Below are positions 34,144-42,378 of a stretch of 64,000 bases of DNA, piece by piece. Made by a program: the position numbers and the translations under genes. Below the pieces are notes generated by a model that saw nothing but the letters and a program-made list of their open reading frames with translations, had not been told where the DNA came from and searched no databases. Each line of letters begins with the position of its first letter. The stretch's first letter is position 1. This DNA comes from Chloroflexota bacterium (GTDB taxonomy: Bacteria > Chloroflexota > Anaerolineae > UBA4142). The stretch is from assembly GCA_016219275.1 (NCBI GenBank), contig JACRBM010000052.1, positions 62,001 to 126,000 on the forward strand. Direction: 5' to 3'.

Positions 34144-37100
34144 ATGCCAAAACACACTGACATCCATTCCATTCTCATTCTTGGCGCGGGTCCCATCGTC
34201 ATTGGGCAAGCGTGCGAGTTCGATTACTCCGGGACGCAGGCATGTCGCGTGTTGCGCCGCGAGGGCTATCGCATCATCCTCGTCAACTCGAATCCCGCGA
34301 CGATCATGACCGATCCGGAATTTGCCGACGCGACCTACGTCGAGCCGCTCGTCCCGGAAGTGATCGAAAAAATTATCGCGCTCGAAAAACCGGACGCGAT
34401 CCTGCCGACCGTCGGCGGGCAGACCGCGTTGAATCTCGCGGTCGCGTTGGCGGAGCAAGGAATTTTGGAACGCTACGGTGTGCGACTGCTCGGCGCGTCG
34501 CGCGAGACGATTGACCTCGCCGAAGATCGTCAGAAATTCAAAGCCGCGATGCGCGCGGTTGGGCTGGATGTGCCGTCGAGCGACGTGGTTATTTCGGTGG
34601 ACGGTGCGCTCGCGCTCGCCGACAAAATCGGCTACCCGGTTTTGGTGCGTCCCTCGTTCACTCTCGGCGGATCGGGTGCGGGCATCGCGCGCGATGCGAA
34701 CGATCTGCGCGAGGTCGCCGCTCGCGGTCTGCGCGCGAGTCCGGTGACCCAGGTTTTGATCGAAGAATCCGTCCTGGGTTGGAAAGAATTCGAACTCGAA
34801 GTGATGCGCGACCGCGCGGACAATTTCGTCGTCGTCTGTTCGATTGAGAATCTCGACCCGATGGGCGTGCACACGGGCGACAGCATCACCGTTGCGCCGG
34901 CGCAGACACTAACCGACCGGGAGTATCAACGTTTGCGCGACATGGCGCGGCTCGTGATGCGCGCGGTCGGCGTCGAGACCGGCGGCAGTAACGTGCAATT
35001 TGCGATTCATCCGCAGACGGGTCGCGTTGTCGTCATCGAAATGAATCCGCGCGTCAGTCGCTCGTCCGCGCTCGCATCAAAGGCGACCGGGTTTCCAATC
35101 GCGAAAATCGCGGCATTGCTCGCGGTCGGTTACACGCTCGACGAAATTCGCAACGACATTACGCGCGTCACGCCCGCGAGTTTCGAGCCGTCGCTCGATT
35201 ACGTCGTCGTGAAAATTCCGCGCTGGGCATTCGAAAAATTCCCAGGGTCGGATACGACGCTCGGTCCGCAAATGAAATCGGTCGGCGAGGTGATGGCGCT
35301 CGGCGCAACCTTCCGCGAGGCGTTTCAAAAAGCATTGTGCAGTTTGGAGATTGGCGTTTACGGATTGAGTAAGGGAGCAAGCGACCATTCTCCCTCACTC
35401 TCCCGCTCCCTTGCTCCCTTGCCCGATCGCGTCTTTGCTATTGCGAATGCATTGCGAAATAACGCGACCATCGAAGCCATCGCGTCTACCACCGGCTTTG
35501 ATCCCTGGTTCGTCGCGCAACTCGCCGCGCTCATCGAAACCGAAAACGCGCTGTGCGAGTACTCCATCGAATCATTACCGGCCGATTTGTTGCGCCGCGC
35601 GAAACGCGAAGGATTCAGCGACCGCGCGCTTGCCGATTTGCTCAACGCGAGCGAGAACGACGTGTACGCGAAACGCGAATCCTGGGACATACATCCGGTC
35701 TATCAGCGCGTGGACACGTGCGCGGCGGAATTCGAAGCGTTCACGCCGTACCTGTACAGCACGTACTGCGGCACGCAAGACGAAGCCGCGCCGACGACGC
35801 GCCGCAAAGTGTTGATCCTGGGCGGCGGACCGAATCGCATCGGGCAGGGCATCGAGTTCGATTATTGTTGCGTGCACGCGTGCCTTGCGCTGCGCGAGAT
35901 GAATATCGAAACGATCATGCTCAACTGCAATCCCGAAACGGTTAGCACCGATTACGACACCGCCGACCGCTTGTACTTTGAGCCGCTCACGTTCGAGCAT
36001 GTGATGCAAGTAATTCGCGTCGAAAAACCGGACGGCGTGCTCGTGCAATTCGGCGGACAGACGCCGCTCGGTCTCGCGCAAAAACTCGCGCGCGCCGGCG
36101 TGCCGATATGGGGCACGTCGCCGGACGCGATTGATCGCGCGGAAGACCGCGAACGGTTTGGCGCGTTGTTGCGCGAGCTGGATATTCCGCAACCGGAAAA
36201 CGGCATCGCGCATTCGCTTGCTCAAGCGCGCGCGGTTGCCGCGCGCATCGGCTATCCACTCCTCGTGCGCCCGTCGTACGTCCTGGGTGGTCGCGCGATG
36301 GCAATCGTGTACGACGAATCGGAACTCACGCACGCGGAGCGCATTGCCGAAGCAATCGCCGCCGCGCCCGATCATCCGATCCTGATTGATCGCTACATCG
36401 AAGACGCGTTCGAGTTGGACGTGGACGCGGTGTGCGATGGAACCCAGGTCGTCATCGGCGGCATCATGCAACACATCGAAGAAGCCGGCGTGCATTCCGG
36501 CGACAGCGCGTGTGTTCTGCCGCCGTTCAAAATTTCCCAGTATCATCTCGACATCACGCGCGATTACGTCACGCGCATCGCGCGCGCGCTCGGCGTGCGC
36601 GGCTTGATGAACGCGCAATTTGCGATCAAGGACGACATCGCGTACGTCCTCGAAGTGAATCCGCGTTCAAGCCGCACCGTGCCGTTCGTCAGCAAAGCGG
36701 CGGGCGTGCCGCTCGCGCGCATCGCCGCGCAAATCGCGTCCGGCAAAACACTCGCCGAGATCGGCTTTCACGACGAGCCGCGCGTGGATGGATTCTTCGT
36801 CAAAGAAGTCGTCTTGCCGTTCGACAAACTCGAAGGCGCACCGATTCGGCTCGGTCCCGAAATGCGGAGCACCGGCGAAGTGATGGGACACGCGTCGAGT
36901 TTCGGTCACGCGTTTGCGAAAGCGGAATCGGCGGCAGGCGCGCGTTTGCCGGCGGACGGTACCGTGTTCATCAGCGTCAACAATTTCGACAAGGGCGCGA
37001 TCGTGAAACTCGCGCGCGATTTCGAACGGCTGGGTTTTCGTTTATTGAGTACGCAAGGTACCGCGCAGTGGTTGCAGCAAGTCGGTTTGCGCGTGGATGA

Positions 37101-37362
37101 GATCAACAAAGTGTCGCAAGGTTCGCCGCACATCGTCGAGGCGATGGCGCGCGGCGAAATTCAACTCGTCGTGAACACACCGCTCGGTCGGCAAGCGCAC
37201 AGCGACGGCGAAGAAATTCGCCGCGCGGCGGTGCGCTATAAAATTCCATTGCTCACAACGCTCTCGGCAACCGCCGCCGCCATCGGCGCGATTCGCGCGG
37301 TGCATACTAAAGACTGGCAAGTCAAAAGTTTGCAAGCGCATCACGCGAAACCCTCACCCTAA
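34144..37362 (+). CDS. carB: Carbamoyl-phosphate synthase large subunit
   Basis: 1072 aa from the ATG at 34144; a TTG at 34138 adds two residues. Two homologous ATP-grasp halves start at [20 protein letters not shown] and [36 protein letters not shown] and [16 protein letters not shown] mark each active site, and an MGS-like allosteric domain ends the protein. The oligomerisation linker between halves contains [20 protein letters not shown] encoded by a palindrome (35371-35420). No clear ribosome site precedes the ATG, so translation may be coupled to carA. Confidence 0.97.
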   Translation: MPKHTDIHSILILGAGPIVIGQACEFDYSGTQACRVLRREGYRIILVNSNPATIMTDPEFADATYVEPLVPEVIEKIIALEKPDAILPTVGGQTALNLAVALAEQGILERYGVRLLGASRETIDLAEDRQKFKAAMRAVGLDVPSSDVVISVDGALALADKIGYPVLVRPSFTLGGSGAGIARDANDLREVAARGLRASPVTQVLIEESVLGWKEFELEVMRDRADNFVVVCSIENLDPMGVHTGDSITVAPAQTLTDREYQRLRDMARLVMRAVGVETGGSNVQFAIHPQTGRVVVIEMNPRVSRSSALASKATGFPIAKIAALLAVGYTLDEIRNDITRVTPASFEPSLDYVVVKIPRWAFEKFPGSDTTLGPQMKSVGEVMALGATFREAFQKALCSLEIGVYGLSKGASDHSPSLSRSLAPLPDRVFAIANALRNNATIEAIASTTGFDPWFVAQLAALIETENALCEYSIESLPADLLRRAKREGFSDRALADLLNASENDVYAKRESWDIHPVYQRVDTCAAEFEAFTPYLYSTYCGTQDEAAPTTRRKVLILGGGPNRIGQGIEFDYCCVHACLALREMNIETIMLNCNPETVSTDYDTADRLYFEPLTFEHVMQVIRVEKPDGVLVQFGGQTPLGLAQKLARAGVPIWGTSPDAIDRAEDRERFGALLRELDIPQPENGIAHSLAQARAVAARIGYPLLVRPSYVLGGRAMAIVYDESELTHAERIAEAIAAAPDHPILIDRYIEDAFELDVDAVCDGTQVVIGGIMQHIEEAGVHSGDSACVLPPFKISQYHLDITRDYVTRIARALGVRGLMNAQFAIKDDIAYVLEVNPRSSRTVPFVSKAAGVPLARIAAQIASGKTLAEIGFHDEPRVDGFFVKEVVLPFDKLEGAPIRLGPEMRSTGEVMGHASSFGHAFAKAESAAGARLPADGTVFISVNNFDKGAIVKLARDFERLGFRLLSTQGTAQWLQQVGLRVDEINKVSQGSPHIVEAMARGEIQLVVNTPLGRQAHSDGEEIRRAAVRYKIPLLTTLSATAAAIGAIRAVHTKDWQVKSLQAHHAKPSP
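35365..35424. repeat. Palindrome inside carB (AAGGGAGCAAG)
   Basis: Arms AAGGGAGCAAG (35371-35381) and CTTGCTCCCTT (35410-35420), with CCCTCACTCTCCCGCTCCCT words between. In frame within the linker joining the two CarB halves. Confidence 0.8.
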
Positions 37363-37464
37363 CCCTCCCCCGTTTGCCAAAACCGGGCAAACAGGGGAGG
37401 GGACAAAACTTCCTCCCCTGTTCGGCGCACTTTGCCGAACGGGGGAGGGTTGGGGTGGGGGTTT
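37347..37464. repeat. Double palindromic repeat (CCTAACCCTCCCCCG family)
   Basis: CCCTAACCCTCCCCCGTTTG ... CAAACAGGGGAGGGG followed by CCTCCCCTGTTCGGC ... GCCGAACGGGGGAGGG: two hairpins in one element, with G-runs that could also form quadruplexes. Its first bases encode the end of CarB (KPSP). Confidence 0.75.
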
Positions 37465-37480
37465 GAAAACTTGCGCGTAT

Positions 37481-37509
37481 TTGAAAACATTCGACGAGTC
37501 GGGTATAAT
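37481..37509 (+). promoter_or_regulatory. Promoter of moaC-selD
   Basis: TTGAAA (37481-37486), 17-nt spacer, TATAAT (37504-37509), 25 bp before the moaC ATG; GGAG at 37520 is the likely ribosome site. Confidence 0.8.
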
Positions 37510-37533
37510 GGCGCGCACTGGAGTCTGCAAAGA

Positions 37534-38022
37534 ATGACGCTCTCTCATCTCGACGAACAAGGTCGCGCGCAAATGGTGGACGTGAGCGCGAAGACGGATA
37601 CGGAACGCACCGCGATTGCCAAAGGTGAAATCACGATGCGCGCCGAAACGCTCGCGTTGATTCGCGCCGGCAAAATCGAAAAGGGCGAAGTATTTTCCGT
37701 CGCGCGCGTCGCGGGCATTCTCGCGGCGAAACGCACGCACGAACTCATCCCGATGTGCCATCCCTTGCTCCTCACCGATGTCGCGGTTGATTTCGAAATT
37801 CTCGCCGAAGGCAACGCGAACGAACGCGCGCGCGTCGGCATCATCGGCACGGCGAAGAACGTCGGCAAGACCGGCGTCGAGATGGAGGCGCTCGTCGCAG
37901 TGACGACCGCCGCGCTGACGATTTACGACATGGCAAAAGCCGTTGACCGCGCGATGCGAATCGAAGACGTGCGCTTGGTGTTAAAACGCGGGGGCAAGTC
38001 CGGCGAGATTCGATTAGAATGA
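37534..38022 (+). CDS. moaC: Cyclic pyranopterin monophosphate synthase MoaC
   Basis: 162 aa. Second step of molybdenum-cofactor synthesis: converts the MoaA product to cPMP. Family motifs: [54 protein letters not shown] and YDMAKAVDR. The ATG at 37534 fits the conserved start; the open frame upstream is the repeat and promoter. The stop overlaps the selD start (ATGA at 38019-38022). Coupling with selD points to a molybdenum- and selenium-dependent enzyme such as formate dehydrogenase elsewhere in the genome. Confidence 0.95.
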   Translation: MTLSHLDEQGRAQMVDVSAKTDTERTAIAKGEITMRAETLALIRAGKIEKGEVFSVARVAGILAAKRTHELIPMCHPLLLTDVAVDFEILAEGNANERARVGIIGTAKNVGKTGVEMEALVAVTTAALTIYDMAKAVDRAMRIEDVRLVLKRGGKSGEIRLE

Positions 38023-39083
38023 CCGAAGCAAAAAAAATTCGTCTCACATCCTACGCTATGTGCGCGGGCTGAGCGTCCAAACTCGGCGCGTCCGAACTGG
38101 CGCAAGTTGTGCGTCCACTCAGTACTATTTTCAAACCGGCAGATTTTCCGAATCTCCTCGTCGGGCTGGGTCAGCCGGACGATGCCGCCGTGTACCGCAT
38201 CAACGACACGACCGCGATTATTCAAACGATGGATTTCTTTCCGCCGGTCGTGGACGATGCGTACGCGTTCGGTGCGATTGCCGCGGCGAACGCGATGAGC
38301 GACGTGTACGCGATGGGCGGCGAGGTCTTGCTCGCGCTCAACATCGCGGCGTGGCGCGAAGAATTGCCGCTTGAGTTGTTCAGCGAGATTTTGCGCGGCG
38401 CGGCGGACAAGGTCGCGGAAGCCGGCGCAGTGATCGCCGGCGGTCACACGATCACCGACGACGAACCAAAATTCGGTCTATCCGTCACCGGCACGGTGCA
38501 TCCCAATCACATCACGCGTAAAGGCGGCGCGCGCGTCGGCGATATGCTCGTCCTGACCAAACCACTCGGCAGTGGTTTGATCACGACCGCCGGCAAAAAC
38601 GGCGTCGCGTCCGACGCGCATTTACAAAACGCGATTGCGTGGATGACGCAGTTGAATCGCGGCGCGGCGCAAGCGATGCGCGACGCGGGCGCGGAGTGCG
38701 CGACCGACATCACTGGCTATGGCTTGCTTGGACACGCGTATGAAATCGCGGATGCATCGTCCGTCGCGCTGCGTTTTCACGCAGACACGTTGCCGGTGCT
38801 CGACGGCGCACTTGAGTACGCGCGGCAAAAACAAATTCCCGGCGGCGCGGGACGCAATCGTTTGTATCTCGACGACAAGGTGCATTTCGCGCGCGAATTC
38901 GCAGAGGATTTGACGGAAATTTTCTTCGACCCGCAAACGTCCGGCGGACTATTGATCGCGGTGTCGCCAACTCAACTCGACACGTTGATTCGCTCGCTCG
39001 ACGCGCGGCGCGTCGCGCACTGGGTCGTCGGCGAAAGCATCGCGCACGAACCCAACGATAACCGAAGAATTGTGGTAGACTGA
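38019..39083 (+). CDS. selD: Selenide, water dikinase (selenocysteine-containing)
   Basis: 354 aa including selenocysteine at codon 18 (TGA 38070-38072). From ATG 38019, the frame reads [13 protein letters not shown][19 protein letters not shown], which aligns with the SelD start. The TGA is at the catalytic Cys17 position of E. coli SelD and the following Lys is kept. ATP-binding blocks follow: [56 protein letters not shown] and DPQTSGGLL. SelD makes selenophosphate. A caller ignoring recoding would start at GTG 38109 and lose the active site. Confidence 0.93.
38073..38103 (+). promoter_or_regulatory. Putative bacterial SECIS hairpin in selD
   Basis: Immediately after the TGA, GCGTCC (38073-38078) can pair with GGCGC (38099-38103) with one bulge, and CGG (38084-38086) with CCG (38092-38094), closing a CGCGT apical loop that contains the GU expected by SelB. 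The apical loop is about 15-19 nt from the TGA. Hand-folded only. Confidence 0.6.
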
Positions 39084-39099
39084 TTTTCTAATGCGATGC

Positions 39100-39175
39100 A
39101 CTGTCATTTCGAGCGAAGCGAGAAATCTCGGCTCGCGAGAAAGATTTCTCCTCGCTTCGCTCGTCGAAATGACAG
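39100..39175. repeat. Long palindrome (TGTCATTTCGAGCGAAGCG)
   Basis: The left arm starts TGTCATTTCGAGCGAAGCG and AGAAATCT; the right arm is its near-exact complement ending GTCGAAATGACA. It fills most of the gap between selD and fabF. Confidence 0.88.
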
Positions 39176-39240
39176 GATTGCATGTAGTGTTTTTTTCGCT
39201 TTCTTTTTTCATCTCTCATCTCTTCACAAGGAGTCGTCCA

Positions 39241-40500
39241 ATGTCGGACAACGCTCGGCGCGTAGTCGTAACTGGAATGGGGGTCGTGACCCCGCTCGGC
39301 AATTCGGTCGAAACGATGTGGTCGAATTTACTTGCCGGCAATTCGGTGATTCGCCGCATCCAAAATTTCGATCCGACCGGGTTTGCCGTGCAAATTGCGG
39401 CAGAGATTGTTGGTTTCAACATCGAAGAGTACGCAGAGTACATTGATCGCAAAGAAGCGCGGCGGATGGATCCCTTTCTCTTGTTTGCCGTCGCCGGGAC
39501 CGCGCAAGCGATCAAGCAAGCCCGGCTGACAATTGACGAATCGAACACGCACGACATCGGCGTGTTGATTGGTTCGGGCATCGGGGGCATCGCCATCATC
39601 GAGCAAGGCGTCACGACGCTCGTCGAAAAAGGTCCGATGCGCGTCAGCCCATTCACCGGACCGTACATGATTCCGAACATGGCGGGCGGTCAGGTCGCGA
39701 TTGCCTTTGGCGCGCGCGGTCCGAATTTCTCGGTCGCGTCCGCGTGCGCGACCGGCGGCAACGCGGTGGGCGAGGCATTCGAAATCATTCGCCGCGGCGA
39801 TGCGGACGCGATGATCACCGGCGGCGTCGAATCGGAATTGACGCGCTTTGGCTTGGCGGCGTTTCATCGCACCGGCGCCATGTCCACGCGCAACGACGAT
39901 CCCACTCGCGCTTCGCGTCCGTTCGACGCGCAACGCGATGGCTTTGTGTTCGGCTCCGGCGGCGGCGTGATGATCCTGGAAGAACTCGCGTTCGCCAAAA
40001 AGCGCGGCGCGAAAATTCTCGCCGAGATGGTCGGCTATGGGACGACCGACGACGCGTTCCATATCAGCGCGCCAGCGGCGGATGGCAGCGGCGCGGTGCG
40101 CGCGATCCGGCGCGCCTTGAAAAAAGCCGGCTTGGAACCGGACCAAGTGGATTACATCAACGCGCACGGCACTTCGACCCAGCTCAATGACGCGGCGGAA
40201 ACTGCCGCGATCAAAACCGTGTTCGGCGAACGCGCGTACAAAATCCCGGTCAGTTCGTCGAAATCTATGCTGGGTCACTTGCTCGGCGCGGCGGGCGCGG
40301 TCGAAGCGATTGCGGTCGTCAAGACCATCGAGACCGGCTGGATTCATCCGACGATCAATTATGAATTCCCGGATCCGAAATGCGATCTCGACTATGTGCC
40401 CAACCAGGCGCGCCAAGCGAACGTGAACGTCGTGATGTCGAACTCGTTCGGCTTTGGCGGACACAACGCGGTTGTGCTTTTCAAGAAATACGAAGGATAA
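39241..40500 (+). CDS. fabF: 3-oxoacyl-[acyl-carrier-protein] synthase II
   Basis: 419 aa from ATG 39241, which has AAGGAG 7 nt upstream; the longer frame from 39091 is the palindrome. Elongating beta-ketoacyl-ACP synthase of fatty-acid synthesis. The Cys-His-His triad: Cys in FSVASACATGGNAVG, His in YINAHGTSTQLND, His in SSKSMLGHLLGAAGAVEA. It begins VVVTGMGVVTPLG as usual and ends SNSFGFGGHNAVVLF. It stands upstream of rnc; fab-rnc adjacency is a common bacterial arrangement, here without acpP between them. Confidence 0.95.
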   Translation: MSDNARRVVVTGMGVVTPLGNSVETMWSNLLAGNSVIRRIQNFDPTGFAVQIAAEIVGFNIEEYAEYIDRKEARRMDPFLLFAVAGTAQAIKQARLTIDESNTHDIGVLIGSGIGGIAIIEQGVTTLVEKGPMRVSPFTGPYMIPNMAGGQVAIAFGARGPNFSVASACATGGNAVGEAFEIIRRGDADAMITGGVESELTRFGLAAFHRTGAMSTRNDDPTRASRPFDAQRDGFVFGSGGGVMILEELAFAKKRGAKILAEMVGYGTTDDAFHISAPAADGSGAVRAIRRALKKAGLEPDQVDYINAHGTSTQLNDAAETAAIKTVFGERAYKIPVSSSKSMLGHLLGAAGAVEAIAVVKTIETGWIHPTINYEFPDPKCDLDYVPNQARQANVNVVMSNSFGFGGHNAVVLFKKYEG

Positions 40501-40504
40501 GTAG

Positions 40505-40563
40505 AAATGGAAACAGGTAAACAAGTAGACAAGACCTGTTTACCTGTTTACCTGTTTACCTGC
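40505..40563. repeat. Palindromic word repeat (AAACAGGTAAACAAGTAGAC family), copy 2
   Basis: GAAACAGGTAAACAAGTAGA then three iterations of CCTGTTTA. Same words as 6795-6872. It extends to within 8 bp of the rnc start and leaves no recognisable ribosome site. Confidence 0.8.
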
Positions 40564-40568
40564 GAAAC

Positions 40569-41309
40569 ATGAACCCGACTGACCTTGAATCAATCCTCAA
40601 CATCGCGTTTCGCGACAAGTCGCTCCTGACGCGCGCCCTCACGCATCGGTCGTACCTCAACGAGAATCCGGACTTGCCGTACCTCGACAACGAGCGACTC
40701 GAATTTCTCGGCGATGCGATCTTGGATTTCGTCGCCGCCGAATTCTTGTACCAACGTTTTCCGGAAATGAGCGAAGGCGAGTTGACGTCGTTGCGCGCCG
40801 CGCTCGTCAAAGGCGATACGCTCGCGCGTTACGCGGTCGAAGCGAACCTGCCGCCGCATCTGTTGATGTCGCGCGGCGAAGACGCGGCGCATGGACGCGA
40901 GCGCGCGCCGCTGCTTGCCGGCGCATTCGAGGCGCTGATCGGCGCGTTGTACCTCGACCAGGGCTTGGACGCGGCGCGCGCGTTCGCGATGCGCTTTCTG
41001 CCCATCGAAGCCGAACGCACGCACGATCAACGGCTCGACCGCGACGCGAAAAGCATGTTGCAAGAGTTGAGTCAGGGCAAACTCCAAGTGACGCCCCTGT
41101 ATCGTCTCGTCGAAACGCGCGGACCCGACCACGCGAAAGAGTTCACCATCGCGGTCATCATCAAGGAGCGCGAGTACGGACGCGGCGGCGGACGCAGCAA
41201 ACAAATCGCGGAACAAGAAGCCGCGCGCGTCGCGCTCGAAACGTTGCAGGAAGAAATTTCGCGCACCGATCACGCGGCATTGATTGCGCTGAAGGGCGAA
41301 GTGGAATAG
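40569..41309 (+). CDS. rnc: Ribonuclease III
   Basis: 246 aa. Cleaves double-stranded RNA in rRNA maturation and decay. The RNase III signature NERLEFLGDAILDFVAAEFLY (in two parts) and the second metal Glu region AGAFEALIGALYLDQGLDAA are present. A dsRNA-binding domain covers about 160-235 (MLQELSQGKLQVTPLYRLVE ... GRSKQIAEQEAARVALETL). The length is usual. The palindrome directly upstream could itself be a target for RNase III autoregulation, a known habit of rnc operons; that is inference. Confidence 0.95.
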   Translation: MNPTDLESILNIAFRDKSLLTRALTHRSYLNENPDLPYLDNERLEFLGDAILDFVAAEFLYQRFPEMSEGELTSLRAALVKGDTLARYAVEANLPPHLLMSRGEDAAHGRERAPLLAGAFEALIGALYLDQGLDAARAFAMRFLPIEAERTHDQRLDRDAKSMLQELSQGKLQVTPLYRLVETRGPDHAKEFTIAVIIKEREYGRGGGRSKQIAEQEAARVALETLQEEISRTDHAALIALKGEVE

Positions 41310-41414
41310 TTGGATCGTTCAATGGTGCGATAGTTCAATTGTGCGTTAGTCCGATGGTCGAGCTTGAGACCTAAAACTATCGCACTAACCCCACTATCGC
41401 ACTATCGCACTAAC
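41307..41414. repeat. Palindromic word repeat (CGATAGTT / AACTATCG family), copy 2
   Basis: The left part has TGGTGCGATAGTTCAATTGT; the right part iterates AACTATCGCACTAACCCCAC and TATCGCACTATCGCACTAAC. It shares words with 30994-31069. Confidence 0.8.
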
Positions 41415-41419
41415 AAACC

Positions 41420-42250
41420 ATGAACCTTTTTGTAACTGGCGGCAGTGGTTATCTAGGCGCAAGCATCTTGCGACGCGCACCAAAAGAATGGCATCTCGCG
41501 GCGACGTACGTCTCGCACCCGATCGAGCAAGGCAACGTCGCCGCGTTTTATTTGGATGTGCGCGACGCGGATGCGGTGAATCGCGTCATCGCCGAAACGC
41601 ATCCCGATGTGGTGATTCACACTGCCGCGCGGATGACCGGCGACGCGATGTTCGCGGTGAACACCGAAGGGGCACGCCACCTCGCGCGCGCGACGCATAA
41701 AATCGGCGCGCGCTTGATTCACCTGTCGTCCGATGTGATTTTCGACGGCGAGCAAGCGCCGTACAACGAATCCGCCGAACCGCAGCCACTCATTCCATAC
41801 GCGATCTCCAAAGCGCAAGCCGAACAAATCGTGCGCGCCGAATTTCCGGACGCAATCATCGTCCGCACATCGTTGATCTACGGATTCGATCCCATGGATC
41901 CGCGCACACGTCAAGTGTTGAACGGCGACATGCCGCGCTTGTTCACCGACGAGTATCGTTGTCCGATTTTTGTGGACGACCTCGCGGACGCGCTCGTCGA
42001 ACTCGCACAGAAAGAAACCCGGTTTCTGGGAAAACTAAACCTCGCCGGCGCGCAAAAGTTGAGTCGGTACGATTTCGGCATCGCGCTCGCGCGCGCGTAT
42101 CGCGTCGAACCGAAATTCGCGCCGGCGCTCTCCGCGTCGCATCCCATACCGCGCCCGCGCGATTGCGCGCTCGATATTTCGCTCGCGCAACGAATCTTGA
42201 ATATCCGCTTGCGCGGTGTAGATGAGGTCCTCACCCAAACAAACAAATGA
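41420..42250 (+). CDS. RmlD-like NAD(P)-dependent sugar reductase (SDR)
   Basis: 276 aa. Extended short-chain dehydrogenase fold: nucleotide loop FVTGGSGYLGASIL, DVVIHTAARMTGD, IHLSSDVIFDGEQAPYNE and the catalytic Tyr-x3-Lys in PYAISKAQAEQIV. The SSDxxFDG pattern is that of RmlD (dTDP-4-dehydrorhamnose reductase) and related nucleotide-sugar enzymes. No other rhamnose gene is nearby, so the substrate is uncertain. It lies between rnc and smc, separated from each by repeats. Confidence 0.8.
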   Translation: MNLFVTGGSGYLGASILRRAPKEWHLAATYVSHPIEQGNVAAFYLDVRDADAVNRVIAETHPDVVIHTAARMTGDAMFAVNTEGARHLARATHKIGARLIHLSSDVIFDGEQAPYNESAEPQPLIPYAISKAQAEQIVRAEFPDAIIVRTSLIYGFDPMDPRTRQVLNGDMPRLFTDEYRCPIFVDDLADALVELAQKETRFLGKLNLAGAQKLSRYDFGIALARAYRVEPKFAPALSASHPIPRPRDCALDISLAQRILNIRLRGVDEVLTQTNK

Positions 42251-42254
42251 ACAA

Positions 42255-42312
42255 TCCGTTTCTCCGTTTCTCCGTTTTTAATTCGTTTCCCTGTTTTTGA
42301 TTCGTTGCCTCT
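42255..42312. repeat. Word repeat (CCGTTTCTCCGTTTTT)
   Basis: TCCGTTTCTCCGTTTCTCCG, then GTTTTTAATTCGTTTCCCTG and GTTTTTGATTCGTTGCC. It holds the -35 region of the smc promoter. Confidence 0.6.
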
Positions 42313-42325
42313 CTTGTTGTATACT
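42297..42325 (+). promoter_or_regulatory. Promoter of smc
   Basis: TTGATT (42297-42302), 17-nt spacer, TATACT (42320-42325). It lies 53 bp before the smc ATG; the repeat at 42333-42370 would form the 5' leader. Confidence 0.6.
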
Positions 42326-42332
42326 GCTCCAA

Positions 42333-42370
42333 ATTCCAACATCCAATTTCCAACTTGCAATTTCTAATCT
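42333..42370. repeat. Word repeat (CCAATTTCCAACTTGC family), copy 2
   Basis: ATTCCAACATCCAATTTCCA then ACTTGCAATTTCTAATCTC: the reverse complement of the left arm of 32670-32752. Confidence 0.75.
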
Positions 42371-42378
42371 CAAAACAC

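Noticed and set aside
37347-37464. G-run element as a telomere-like or quadruplex regulator
   Set aside because: G-runs are present but sit inside two ordinary hairpins of a dispersed repeat family; no evidence beyond composition.
38109-39083. selD starting at GTG 38109
   Set aside because: Leaves out the catalytic loop and the conserved LTSYA start; reading TGA 38070 as Sec restores both.
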